Source: Syntrophobacterales bacterium (lineage in GTDB: Bacteria; Desulfobacterota; Desulfobaccia; Desulfobaccales; 0-14-0-80-60-11). Taken from it: a DNA stretch of 36,865 nt. This document shows positions 7,186 through 15,360 of this stretch, in pieces; the stretch's first letter is position 1; the number at the start of each line of letters is the position of its first letter. Where the stretch lies: the NCBI GenBank assembly GCA_020060385.1, contig JAGVAH010000138.1, forward strand, positions 1 to 36,865. Reading direction: 5' to 3'. Made by a program: the position numbers and the translations under genes. The notes beneath the pieces are model-generated. The model was not told the origin of the DNA, made no database searches, and saw only the letters and a program-made list of their open reading frames with translations.

Positions 7186-7647
7186 ATGAAATATGAGGAA
7201 GTCCCTGAAACTATCCAGATATCGTTTGAGAAAATCAAAAAAGAATATTTCCCTTATTTAGCCAATGCCAAAATATTATTCCTTATTAGTAAAAAGAAAA
7301 TGATGAGTAAGGGCAGGATCGTCCTGGGCAAGATCGTCAAACCTTCCGCCCTGGTGAAGTATTTGAGTAGAAATGAAGCCCCTGACGATGGTTATGATTA
7401 TATTATGTATTTGGATACTAAACTGGTGCACCATTGCGATGAAAGCGACATTGAGCGGGTGTTAAGACACGAGCTGAGACATATTTTCTATGATTCGGAC
7501 AGTAAAAATCCCTACAAATTGATCGACCACGATTTTAGCGATTTCTACGATGAGGTGGATTTGAACAAAGATGATCCCAACTGGGCTAATCGGGTAGCCA
7601 GAACCATCTCTTTGATTTATGAGCAGGAGAAGGATCAAATGTCCTAA
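7186..7647 (+). CDS. Putative phage-type metallopeptidase (HELRH)
   Basis: 153 residues, with ATG preceded by AGGAGAA. The LRHELRHIFYD segment near residues 101-111 carries HExxH (His103, Glu104, His107). A downstream acidic/His segment (DHDFSDFYDEVDLN) may hold the third ligand. Together with the N-terminal helical part and short length this fits the 'putative phage metallopeptidase' family found in prophages and next to accessory genes. The coding sequence is Lys/Ile/Tyr-rich and lower in GC than its neighbours, which hints at acquisition. No phage structural genes are nearby. The gene downstream starts 71 nt past its stop. Confidence 0.7.
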   Translation: MKYEEVPETIQISFEKIKKEYFPYLANAKILFLISKKKMMSKGRIVLGKIVKPSALVKYLSRNEAPDDGYDYIMYLDTKLVHHCDESDIERVLRHELRHIFYDSDSKNPYKLIDHDFSDFYDEVDLNKDDPNWANRVARTISLIYEQEKDQMS

Positions 7648-7718
7648 TCCCCCCCGGGCCAGGGGGGCCTGGCGAGGCCGCGGGTATGAACTCCTGGCCG
7701 CGGGCGGACGGAGTGGCC

Positions 7719-8252
7719 ATGAAAGACTGGGAGCCGAAAAAGTTCAACCGCCGGGAGTTGGGTGATTATCTCATCACCCTGGGGGAGCAAATCCGGAAGG
7801 GGTCGTTCCAGGCTGAGGGTCGAACCTGGCCGGTGCCCGAGGCAGTGGAGGCGGAAATCCACCTCAAGGAAAAAAAGGGGCGGATCACCGCCAAACTGAA
7901 GTGGCAGTGGCCCACCCTGGCAGAGTACGACCAGACCGCCCTTAAGGAAATCCAGAAATGGCAGACTTCCTTCAAGACGGTCAAAGGTCATCTGACCGCA
8001 GCTTTTAAGGAACTCCAGCGGCAGGCGGCCCAGGGACAGTTGCCTGGGGAAGCCGCACTCCGTGATTTCGTGGAGAGTTCCCAAACCATGGCCAGGTTGG
8101 GGGAACCGGAATGGCAGGGGGCCATGGAGGAGTACCTGGACCATGTGCACAATCTGCAACTGGCTGTGGAAAACGGCCAGCCGGAGCTGGTGCGGCACGA
8201 GCTCCGGGACCTGGCAGCCCGCATGGCTGCCTGCCATCGGGAATTCAAGTGA
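7719..8252 (+). CDS. Amphi-Trp / XXXCH-type domain protein
   Basis: Start ATG 7719 is preferred over the in-frame 7686 because GGAGTGGCC precedes it. The first ~60 residues match the amphi-Trp pattern: an RRELGDYLITLGEQIRKG helix, an invariant-looking VP, alternating hydrophobic strands and a closing KLKWQW. After a helical middle, the C-terminus ends with a Met-x-x-Cys-His motif (AARMAACHREF), as in XXXCH-domain proteins. From what I remember, both domains are described in deltaproteobacterial 'GAK' systems alongside an ATP-grasp enzyme and a CofD-like protein. Neither partner is in this window. The molecular function is unknown, and the Cys-His pair could bind metal or heme. Confidence 0.6.
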   Translation: MKDWEPKKFNRRELGDYLITLGEQIRKGSFQAEGRTWPVPEAVEAEIHLKEKKGRITAKLKWQWPTLAEYDQTALKEIQKWQTSFKTVKGHLTAAFKELQRQAAQGQLPGEAALRDFVESSQTMARLGEPEWQGAMEEYLDHVHNLQLAVENGQPELVRHELRDLAARMAACHREFK

Positions 8253-8429
8253 GGTGCGAAGACACGGATACGCTAAGACTTACCATGTCCCCAGACAGGA
8301 ATCCGGGCAAGCCCCGCGGCGGCAGCCCGCCGGAACCATTCTCAAATCATTCCCTCTTATTGCCGATATATAAATCATAAAGTGCACCTTACTCCCTTGA
8401 AGTGGAGGCCGTCAGCCCAAAGAGGGTTT

Positions 8430-9848
8430 ATGAACCGGAAATTTTTATTTCTTTGGCTTTTCCTCTGCTGCCTCCCTCTAAAGGCCTGGGCCGCGGTTTA
8501 TGAGGTGGGGCCGGACAAACCCTACCTCAATATCGGCGATGTCCCCTGGGAAAGTATGGCCGCGGGCGATCAGGTGTTGATCTCCTGGCGGCCGGAACCT
8601 TACCGGGAAAAATGGGTCATCGCCGTGCAAGGGACGCAGCAGCAGCCTTTCACGGTGCGGGGAGTGGCCAACGCCAACGGCCAACTTCCCATCATCGACG
8701 GCAACGGCGCCACCACCCGGGATAATCTCAACTTCTGGAACGAGGCCCGGGGGGTCATCAAGATCGGCGGGGCCAATAAACCTGCGGTGGCTATACCCGC
8801 CTGGATCGTGGTGGAAAACCTGGAGATCCGCAGCGGCAGGACGCCATACCAGTTTACCGGACGCAACGGGCTCACCAACTACACAAAGAACGCGGCCGCG
8901 GTGTATGTGGAAAACGGCCAGCAGGTGACCATCAGCAACTGCATCCTCCATGATTCGGGGAATGGCCTCTTTGTGTCCGCGGCCTCCCGGGAGGTCCTCA
9001 TCCAGGGCTGCTGGATCTACGATAACGGCATCGAGTCCAGCATTTATGAGCACAACACCTATACCGCGGCCCTGGGCTTGGTCTATCAGTTCAACTACTT
9101 CGGCCCCCTGCGGGCCGGTTGTTTGGGCAATAACCTGAAAGACCGGTCGGCCGGCTTGGTGGTGCGGTACAACTGGATCGAGGGCGGCAACCGGCAGCTG
9201 GACCTGGTGGATGCCGAGGATAGCGCCACCCTGGTCAATGACCCCAGCTACCGCCAGACCTTCGTGTACGGCAATATCCTTATTGAACCCGCTGGCGCCG
9301 GCAACAGTCAGATGGTCCACTACGGGGGCGACAGCGGCGACACCAGCATCTACCGCAAAGGAACTCTCTACTTCTACAACAACACCATTATTTCCACCCG
9401 CACGGACCATACCACGCTCTTCCGCTTCTCCACCAATGACGAAACGTGTGACTGCCGCAATAACATCATCTGGACGGCTGCTTCCGGGGATAATCTCGCC
9501 CTGGTCAACAGCGCCGGGATGCTGCGCCTCAAGAACAACTGGCTGAAAGCGGGCTGGGTCGCCAGCCATAGCGGCCTCACCGGGACTATTGACAACGGCG
9601 GCGGGAACCTCACCGGGGAGGGCCCGGGATTTGTGGATGCCGCTAATCAGGACTTCCACCTGGGGCGCCAGTCTCCCTGCGTCGACGCCGGGGCCGCCCT
9701 CGATCCCGGGGCCTCTGCCCTGGCCCGCCAGTACGTCAAACACCGCCTCTCTGAACCCCGGCCCGCAGCTGGCCAGCTCGACCTGGGAGCCTTTGAACTG
9801 CGCCAAACCTCCGGGGGAATGCCCTGCCTTTGGCTCCTCTTGGAGTAA
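8430..9848 (+). CDS. Secreted right-handed beta-helix protein
   Basis: The frame is open from 8382, but ATG 8430 is chosen because AGAGGG precedes it and it begins a clean signal peptide (MNRKFLFLWLFLCC..., cleavage after about AWA, residue 21). The mature ~450 residues are rich in Asn, Gly and short beta-strands with repeats of the type VENLEIRSG, VTISNCILHDSG, VLIQGCWIYDNG and LYFYNNTIIS. This is a parallel beta-helix as in pectate lyase-like and NosD-like carbohydrate-binding or lyase proteins. The C-terminal DLGAFEL is common at the end of such proteins. The substrate is not predictable. It is a single gene and is probably exported. Confidence 0.8.
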   Translation: MNRKFLFLWLFLCCLPLKAWAAVYEVGPDKPYLNIGDVPWESMAAGDQVLISWRPEPYREKWVIAVQGTQQQPFTVRGVANANGQLPIIDGNGATTRDNLNFWNEARGVIKIGGANKPAVAIPAWIVVENLEIRSGRTPYQFTGRNGLTNYTKNAAAVYVENGQQVTISNCILHDSGNGLFVSAASREVLIQGCWIYDNGIESSIYEHNTYTAALGLVYQFNYFGPLRAGCLGNNLKDRSAGLVVRYNWIEGGNRQLDLVDAEDSATLVNDPSYRQTFVYGNILIEPAGAGNSQMVHYGGDSGDTSIYRKGTLYFYNNTIISTRTDHTTLFRFSTNDETCDCRNNIIWTAASGDNLALVNSAGMLRLKNNWLKAGWVASHSGLTGTIDNGGGNLTGEGPGFVDAANQDFHLGRQSPCVDAGAALDPGASALARQYVKHRLSEPRPAAGQLDLGAFELRQTSGGMPCLWLLLE

Positions 9849-10343
9849 TGGGGCATTATTAAAATTTCGGATCATATCTTAAGTTGTTACCGCGCCTGCG
9901 ATAATTGCGGGCCATGGCAGTTTTTCCCGTGGGTGGCCTGCGTTTGGCCGCTGCTTCACCCCTCTGGGCCAGTGTCTGGGGGCCGCAGGGACTTTAATAC
10001 CATGTTCGCATTGGAGGGGCGGGTTTTAAACGCGCCTCTACAAGTGATATCAATTTGTTAGCCTGCTGATTTGTTTCATTTCCAAGGGAACATGGTATAA
10101 CTTAAGTTCCGGAAAAAGTTGGCGTCTCCGGAAATTTTGCGATATCTTGTCTTCCACGCGCGAGATCGCCTTGGCAGAGAGGTGGGGTTTGGGATTAAGA
10201 AAAGGCGGGAAAAAGTCTTAACTGATGATTTTGGATGAAAAGGGGTGGAAATGCGGCCTAATCTCGGTCCAGGCCTGAAATCTGCCCGAGAGACTTTTTG
10301 ACTGCACCTTGGTGGTAGATAATTCGGAGTTCCGAGGGAGACG
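9849..10343. other. Non-coding gap holding a MITE-like element
   Basis: Apart from the inverted-repeat element at 9997-10098 and the ribosome site (GAGGGAGA) of the following UspA gene, no gene or clear promoter was found. A minus-strand frame covering 10076-10468 lacks a ribosome site and overlaps the UspA start, so it is not accepted. Confidence 0.5.
9997..10098. mobile_element. MITE-like miniature inverted-repeat element
   Basis: ATACCATGTTC at 9997-10007 is repeated perfectly in inverted form at 10088-10098, and the similarity continues imperfectly beyond and inside the arms (TTGG after the left arm, CCAA before the right). The roughly 100-bp interior is non-coding and includes a GC-rich palindrome near 10015-10042. 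Size and terminal inverted repeats fit a non-autonomous element. No matching transposase is in the window. Confidence 0.45.
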
Positions 10344-11219
10344 ATGGAGCTGCAAAATCTGGCCTGTCCTGCGGCGTTGCAAAAACTGCTGGTCTGTGTC
10401 GATGATTCACCGGACAGCACTGCGGCCATTACCGCCGGCCTGACCCTGGCCCGAGCCTGTAGAAGCAAGCTTTTCCTGCTGCAGGTGGTGGAGGTGATCC
10501 CGGCCTATGAAATTCTCGGCCCCGACCTGATGCCGCCACCGCCCCAACCGGACCTGGAGCTTCTCAAATTGCGGGAAAAGTCGGTGCGCAGCCGCTTGGA
10601 GAAATGGCAGACCGAGGCGGCCAACCAGGGCATCGACCTGGAAATCCGGGTGCACGTGGATACGGCCGCAGCCAGCGGCATCTTGGCAGAGGCGGAAGAG
10701 ATTCAGCCACAGCTGATCATCGTCGGGCGCCACGGCCGCACCGGCCTGGACCGGATGGTGATGGGCAGCGTCACTGCCAAGATCATCGGCCACAGCCATT
10801 TTAACGTCCTGGTGGTGCCGGGGCAAACCACCCTGAATTTTCGCCGCCTGCTCATCGCCAGTGATGGTTCCCCTTTCAGCGACGCGGCCTGGGAAGAGGC
10901 CTTGAGCATCACCCGCATCGCCGGCAGCAGTCTCCTGGGGGTCTCGGTGGCCCGGGATGATGGCGCCATCCCCCGGACGGAAGAGACGCTGCAGCGCCTG
11001 CAGGCAGCCGCGGCCCAGGCCGGCATCTCCCTGGAGACCCAGCTGCTGCGGGGGCGGCCTTTTGAGGCTATCCTCAATGCCGCGGCCATGAAAGAGGTGG
11101 ACCTCATCATCCTGGGGAGCCACGGCCGCACCGGCCTTAAACGCCTGCTCCTGGGCAGCGTGGCCGAACGGGTCATCGGCTTGACTGCCTGCCCGGTGCT
11201 GGTGGTCAAAAAGAAATAG
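10344..11219 (+). CDS. Tandem universal stress protein (two UspA domains)
   Basis: 291 residues with two UspA folds, about 12-158 and 166-290. Each starts with a beta-strand and Asp (LLVCVDDSPDS; LLIASDGSPFS) and ends with the ATP-binding signature G-2x-G-9x-G-S/T (GRHGRTGLDRMVMGSV; GSHGRTGLKRLLLGSV), so both halves should bind ATP. The start is ATG 10344 after GAGGGAGA. UspA proteins accumulate under stress and starvation. The following cupin, thiol peroxidase and flavoprotein suggest a redox-stress neighbourhood, although the gaps between them mean they need not share a transcript. Confidence 0.92.
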   Translation: MELQNLACPAALQKLLVCVDDSPDSTAAITAGLTLARACRSKLFLLQVVEVIPAYEILGPDLMPPPPQPDLELLKLREKSVRSRLEKWQTEAANQGIDLEIRVHVDTAAASGILAEAEEIQPQLIIVGRHGRTGLDRMVMGSVTAKIIGHSHFNVLVVPGQTTLNFRRLLIASDGSPFSDAAWEEALSITRIAGSSLLGVSVARDDGAIPRTEETLQRLQAAAAQAGISLETQLLRGRPFEAILNAAAMKEVDLIILGSHGRTGLKRLLLGSVAERVIGLTACPVLVVKKK

Positions 11220-11302
11220 TGGGCAACGGCAAGTGGCCAGGAGGCCAAGATGTTGAGCGAGTCGAGGTTTTGGGAAGGGATTAACTTGGCAGGATATGAT
11301 CC

Positions 11303-11686
11303 ATGGCCGTGGACCAGCCCATATTAGTCGAACACGAACAGGTCAAGAAATTCCAGGTCATGGGCTTGGAGCACCAAACCCTGGCCGGAGAAAAGCAAGG
11401 TCTCAAAACCTTGGAAATCTGGCGCATCTTCATGCCTCCCGGGTCTGAAACCCCTGCCAACAGCCACTATGGGGAAGTGGTGGTTATGACGCTTCAAGGA
11501 ACCGGACGCGTGCAGGTGGAAGGGGACAGCCTGGACCTGGTCCCCCATACCTCCTTGATCCTGCCCCCCAACGTCACCCGGCAGTTTTTCAATACCGGCT
11601 CGGAAGACTTGGAAGTCCTGGTCATCAGAAGTTTGACGCGGCTCCCGGAGAAGACTCTCATGGAAGTAATGGAAGGCAGGCGGTAG
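11303..11686 (+). CDS. Small cupin-domain protein
   Basis: 127 residues that fold as a single beta-barrel cupin. The first motif is degenerate (PANSHYGEVVVMTLQGTGRV; one His and one Glu), and the second, LILPPNVTRQFFNTG, has lost the usual His. Metal binding may therefore be weak or use other ligands. There is no signal peptide. It lies 83 nt after the Usp gene. The substrate is unknown; such proteins range from sensor domains to small isomerases. Confidence 0.8.
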   Translation: MAVDQPILVEHEQVKKFQVMGLEHQTLAGEKQGLKTLEIWRIFMPPGSETPANSHYGEVVVMTLQGTGRVQVEGDSLDLVPHTSLILPPNVTRQFFNTGSEDLEVLVIRSLTRLPEKTLMEVMEGRR

Positions 11687-11868
11687 GTCCAGGAAGCCCA
11701 GCCCCAGAACCCCGGCCTCCGGGCGCAAGACCAATACCCCCCAAGATCATCAGTACCTTATTTATCCCCCCATCTCTCCCCGGAAAACCAAAAAACCGCC
11801 AACCGTCTTTAGGCCCCGCCGCCTGGCGCCTGCCCCTGATCGCTGGTCCGCCGGAGCTGGGGGATTGA

Positions 11869-11897
11869 TTGACAAGGCTGGGGCCAGTGCTTATCAA
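11869..11897 (+). promoter_or_regulatory. Sigma-70-type promoter of tpx
   Basis: TTGACA at 11869-11874 and TATCAA at 11892-11897 are separated by 17 bp, about 75 nt before the thiol peroxidase start. The intergenic stretch upstream (11687-11868) shows no gene. Confidence 0.55.
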
Positions 11898-11970
11898 AAA
11901 TATTGACCCCTGATCTCCGGGGCAACCCAAAATATTTCCTGGCCAGCAGGATCGCTGAGGAGGAGCACAG

Positions 11971-12483
11971 ATGCCAGAGCGAATCATCACTCTCCATGGA
12001 AACCCCCTGACCCTCATGGGTCAGGAAGTCAAGGTGGGGGATAAAGCCCCGGATTTTGAGGTGCTGGACAACGATCTCAAACCCGTGAAATTCTCTTCAC
12101 TGCCGAAAAAGGTCTATGTGCTGGCCTCGGTCCCCTCCCTGGATACCCCCACCTGCGACCTGGAAACCAGCCGCTTTAACCAGGAAGCTGCCAACTTCGG
12201 CCCTGATATTGCCCTGCTGACCATCAGCATGGATCTGCCTTTTGCCCAGAAGCGCTGGTGCGGCGCCGCGGGGGTGGACCGGCTGCAGACTCTCTCCGAC
12301 CATCGAGAGGCTTCTTTTGGCCTGGCTTACGGGGTCCTGATCAAAGAGTTGCGCCTCCTGGCCCGGGCGGTGTTCGTGGTGGACGCAGCCGGCCTGGTGC
12401 AATACGTGCAGCTGGTAAAGGAACTCTCCCAGGAGCCGGATTACGAGGAAGTCTTGCGGGCCTTAAATTCAATCAAGCAGTGA
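11971..12483 (+). CDS. tpx: Thiol peroxidase Tpx
   Basis: 170 residues of the atypical 2-Cys peroxiredoxin family, which reduces hydrogen and organic peroxides using thioredoxin. The peroxidatic Cys62 lies in VPSLDTPTCDLET and the resolving Cys97 in KRWCGAAG, both in the expected places. The N-terminal ITLHGNPLTLMG and VGDKAPDF segments are also typical. The start ATG is preceded by GAGGAGGA. A sigma-70-like promoter lies upstream and a terminator-like hairpin downstream, so it may be transcribed alone. In an anaerobe it would protect against oxygen exposure. Confidence 0.95.
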   Translation: MPERIITLHGNPLTLMGQEVKVGDKAPDFEVLDNDLKPVKFSSLPKKVYVLASVPSLDTPTCDLETSRFNQEAANFGPDIALLTISMDLPFAQKRWCGAAGVDRLQTLSDHREASFGLAYGVLIKELRLLARAVFVVDAAGLVQYVQLVKELSQEPDYEEVLRALNSIKQ

Positions 12484-12549
12484 AGAAACTGGCCGGAGAC
12501 CAGCCCTGGAGACCGGCAATTCCTATTGATCGCCTTCTTGCTGCCGGCC

Positions 12550-12588
12550 CCGGAGAAACTGGCAAATCTCCGGCAAAAATCCTTTTTT
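12550..12588 (+). terminator. Possible terminator after tpx
   Basis: A CCGGAGA arm (12550-12556) pairs with 12567-12573 around a 10-nt loop. A run of six T begins about 10 nt beyond the stem, so the spacing is longer than ideal. It sits between tpx and the flavoprotein gene. Confidence 0.5.
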
Positions 12589-12601
12589 AACCCCAGGGGA
12601 A

Positions 12602-13813
12602 ATGATGATGACCACCTATCTGATTGTGGGCAATGGCGTGGCGGGCAACACCGCCGCGGAAACCATCCGTAAGTACGATGCAGCCGGGGAGATCCTGATC
12701 TTCACCAAGGAAAAATATCCCTTTTATTATATCCCGGGCCTGCCGGAATACCTCTCCGGAGAGCGCCCCTTGCCGCGCCTGATCATCCATGATGAAAAGT
12801 GGTATGGGGATAATCGGATCAAGCTTAATCTGGAAACGGAAATCACCCGGATTGATGCCCCCCGGAAGCAGGCCTTCACCTCTGGAGGCGAGACTTGCAG
12901 CTACAACAAGCTGCTGCTGGCCACCGGCGGCAACTCCTTCGTCCCCCCCATCAAGGGCGCGGACCTCCCGGGGGTCTTCACCCTTAGGACCATTGGCGAT
13001 GCCGACGCCCTCCGGGAGAAAGCGGCCCAATCCAAAAGATTGGCCCTTATCGGCGGCGGACTTTTGGGCCTGGAAGCCGGCAACGGCTTGCGCAAGCTGG
13101 GCCTGGAGGTGGAGGTCATCGAGTTTTTCCCCCGGCTGCTGCCCCGGCAAATGGATATTCCCGGCGCGGCCCTGCTGCAGCAGCAAATGGAGGAGATGGG
13201 CTTCCACTTTCACTTGGGCGCCACCACCCGGGAAATCGGGCGGCAAAATGACGGCCTCAGGGTCCACCTGGAGAGCGGCGCGGCCATTGACGCGGATCTG
13301 GTCCTGATCTCTGCCGGCACCCGTCCAGACTTGACCCTGGCCAGGTCCCTGGGTCTGGAAATCGACAAAGGGGTCAAGGTGGACGATACCCTGAAAACCG
13401 GGCTGGACGATATTTATGCCGCGGGGGACCTCATCGAGCACCAGGGCCGCTATTATGGACTTTGGACTGCGGCTGCCGAACAGGGCCGGGTGGCCGGCCT
13501 TGCCATGGCGGGCCAGCCCGCCAGGTACGCAGGCACGGTGCCCTCCAACATCTTGAAAGTGGTGGGTATCGACCTTATGGCCGCGGGAGAGATCGACCCG
13601 GAAGGCCGGCTGGAAGCTCTGGTCAGTAAGGATGAGGTCCAAAAGACCTATCGAAAGCTGGTGGTGCAAGATAATGTCATTATCGGCGTCATCCTCCTGG
13701 GGGACCTCAGGGGCAGCACCGAAATCCTCAATGCCATCAAAAAGAAGACCGATATCAGCCCCTTCAAATCGGAGCTGGCGTCTGGCACCTTCGATTTTGC
13801 CAGATTGCGATAG
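12602..13813 (+). CDS. FAD/NAD(P)-dependent oxidoreductase (NADH:rubredoxin/nitrite reductase-like)
   Basis: 403 residues of the pyridine nucleotide-disulfide oxidoreductase superfamily. The FAD-binding GxGxxG is at about residues 8-14 (IVGNGVAGNTAAE), the NAD(P)-binding loop is IGGGLLGLEAG near 157-167, and the late FAD motif is DDIYAAGDLIE near 273-283. YYIPGLPEYLSG near 43-54 resembles NirB-type and rubredoxin reductase N-termini. There is no redox-active CxxxxC, so it is not a disulfide reductase but likely an NADH:acceptor enzyme, for example for rubredoxin. Three consecutive in-frame Met-like codons blur the exact start. It follows tpx by 118 nt and converges with the hydrolase gene. 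Confidence 0.85.
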   Translation: MMMTTYLIVGNGVAGNTAAETIRKYDAAGEILIFTKEKYPFYYIPGLPEYLSGERPLPRLIIHDEKWYGDNRIKLNLETEITRIDAPRKQAFTSGGETCSYNKLLLATGGNSFVPPIKGADLPGVFTLRTIGDADALREKAAQSKRLALIGGGLLGLEAGNGLRKLGLEVEVIEFFPRLLPRQMDIPGAALLQQQMEEMGFHFHLGATTREIGRQNDGLRVHLESGAAIDADLVLISAGTRPDLTLARSLGLEIDKGVKVDDTLKTGLDDIYAAGDLIEHQGRYYGLWTAAAEQGRVAGLAMAGQPARYAGTVPSNILKVVGIDLMAAGEIDPEGRLEALVSKDEVQKTYRKLVVQDNVIIGVILLGDLRGSTEILNAIKKKTDISPFKSELASGTFDFARLR

Positions 13814-13921
13814 TGTCGTGTCCCCGAAATACCTTGCAAAAACTGCCCAGCCTTTTCTCCTCCCTCAAGGGGGAGGGGAAGACGCCCTGAAACCGGTTTT
13901 AGTTATGTCAGCGCACCAGTA

Positions 13922-14830
13922 TTAGAGGTACTTTTGCAAAAAGGCATCGATCTTGGCCCATACCGCCTGGCTGGTCACAAAGATAAAGTGCCCGCCGATC
14001 TGGCCGGTGGGGACCTCCAGATACTCGAAGACTTTTTGCCGCTGCTCCAGGGCCTCTTTCAATTTGCGGGCCTGGCTGATCGGCACCAGGTGGTCTTTAG
14101 TCCCATGAATCACCAGGACCGGGGCCTGGAAATTGTCCACGTAGGTGAGCACGGAGACGCGGGCGTAATTTCCTTGGGTCTTGGCGTCCTTCTCCGGGGG
14201 CCAGCCCAGGGCCCGGACCGCAGGGCTGGCGGCCAGTTCCGGGGGGTTCCCCCCTTTCGCAAACTTGCCCCAGAGGCTGGGCCGGTGGCGATGCTGTAAG
14301 AAGGCGGCCACATCCACCACCCCGGAGACGCTCACCGCGGCCTTGATCTGCACCGGCATCCGGGTATGCCCGGCGCACATCAGGGCCAGATATCCCCCGT
14401 GGCTCACTCCCAGGGCCGCGAGGCGCGTCCGGTCCACCTGGGGCAGCCCGGCCAGGGTCTTCAGGGCCGCGGCCAGGCTGTCGATCTCCTGGGGGCTGCC
14501 GAGGTACTGGGACTGATAGGCCGCAGAAAAGACCACATAGCGCCGGCATAAGTGCTTCTTAACCGGTCCGGCCTTAAGAAGACCGGCCGTGCGGTTCCGC
14601 AGTTCCTTAACGTCATCACCCCGGCCCCCGTGCAGCAGCAGGATGGCAGGATATTTTTGCCCCTGCTGATAATCCGGGGGCAGGGACAGGTAACCGGTAA
14701 GTTTGGCGCCAGTGGCCAAGGCATAGTCCACGGGCCTGGCCGCCCCCGGACTTTGGGCCCGGGCAAGGGGGGCTAAGAGCAGCAGCAAAAGCGCCGCCAG
14801 CAGGATAACCCCGGGAACCTTATTTTTCAT
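13922..14830 (-). CDS. Secreted alpha/beta hydrolase (prolyl-oligopeptidase-like, S9 type)
   Basis: ATG at 14830 is chosen because GAGG precedes it and a signal peptide begins there (cleavage about after residue 26, ARA). The 302 residues show LLLHGGRG (66-71) for the oxyanion hole, the nucleophile elbow GVSHGGY with Ser143, Asp246 in HGTKDHLVP and a His near 281 (GGHF), a complete catalytic triad. It resembles dienelactone hydrolase/S9 peptidase proteins acting on esters or peptides outside the cytoplasm. The substrate is unknown. It diverges from the small gene at 14949, and a palindromic repeat (near 13856-13880) lies beyond its stop. Confidence 0.85.
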   Translation of the reverse strand: MKNKVPGVILLAALLLLLLAPLARAQSPGAARPVDYALATGAKLTGYLSLPPDYQQGQKYPAILLLHGGRGDDVKELRNRTAGLLKAGPVKKHLCRRYVVFSAAYQSQYLGSPQEIDSLAAALKTLAGLPQVDRTRLAALGVSHGGYLALMCAGHTRMPVQIKAAVSVSGVVDVAAFLQHRHRPSLWGKFAKGGNPPELAASPAVRALGWPPEKDAKTQGNYARVSVLTYVDNFQAPVLVIHGTKDHLVPISQARKLKEALEQRQKVFEYLEVPTGQIGGHFIFVTSQAVWAKIDAFLQKYL

Positions 14831-14948
14831 GACCGCCTCACCGCCTGGCCTAAGAAAATTATGGAGTTGGGGGGTCACCTTGTATTATGATCAGCATGGA
14901 TTGGGGGATTATTTTCCATCACTGCTGCCCGGGGTTTTGATCATCATC

Positions 14949-15248
14949 ATGGCCACCATCAATGACCTGGTGCTGGTCTACATGGACCAGAAACCTGCGT
15001 TTTATGCCCGCATCAATGACATCAACCCCGATGTCAAACGGGGCTGGTATCAGGTGGAACTGCTGGTTCTCACCCTGCCGCCCCAGACCCTGGTCTGGAT
15101 TTTGGAAGGGGCCCACCTGCAAGGTGAAGAATTCACCATGGGGGGCCGGCCCATGAAACTGGTGGAAATTCCTGCCAAATCCCCTTCCCAGCCCGACACC
15201 CCCCGTCCTGAAGGCAAAGGCAAGATCATCCCCCTGGTGCGGAAGTGA
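14949..15248 (+). CDS. Small conserved-looking hypothetical protein (99 aa)
   Basis: The frame is open from 14829, but that would overlap the start of the divergent hydrolase. ATG 14949 begins a sensible protein (MATINDLVLVYMDQKP...), although its ribosome site is weak. Beta-rich segments (ARINDINPDVKRGWYQVELL; TLPPQTLVWILEGAHLQG) precede a Pro-rich, basic tail. No family is recognised, and there is no signal peptide or membrane segment. Confidence 0.6.
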   Translation: MATINDLVLVYMDQKPAFYARINDINPDVKRGWYQVELLVLTLPPQTLVWILEGAHLQGEEFTMGGRPMKLVEIPAKSPSQPDTPRPEGKGKIIPLVRK

Positions 15249-15258
15249 GGGGGTAGAC

Positions 15259-15350
15259 AGTGGTCAGTGGCCAGTTGTCAATCCTGCAGGAAAAACCTAA
15301 AGCCCCAAAAGCCCTGAGTAACTGCCTGTTGCCTGCTATTCACTGATCAA
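15259..15350. repeat. Intergenic repeat of the AGTGGTCAGT family
   Basis: AGTGGTCAGTGGCCAGT at 15259-15275 is shared with a copy at 36605-36629 and a shortened one at 23659. A diverged partner arm (ACTGCCTG... to about 15345) gives a weak overall inverted repeat. It fills the gap between converging genes. Confidence 0.5.
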
Positions 15351-15360
15351 TTCTCCACCC

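Noticed and set aside
8478-9875. 465-residue minus-strand open frame opposite the beta-helix gene
   Set aside because: The plus-strand product has a signal peptide and a clear repeat fold; the reverse product shows no family features.
10076-10468. 130-residue minus-strand frame near the MITE-like element
   Set aside because: It overlaps the start of the well-supported UspA gene and has no ribosome site or family features.
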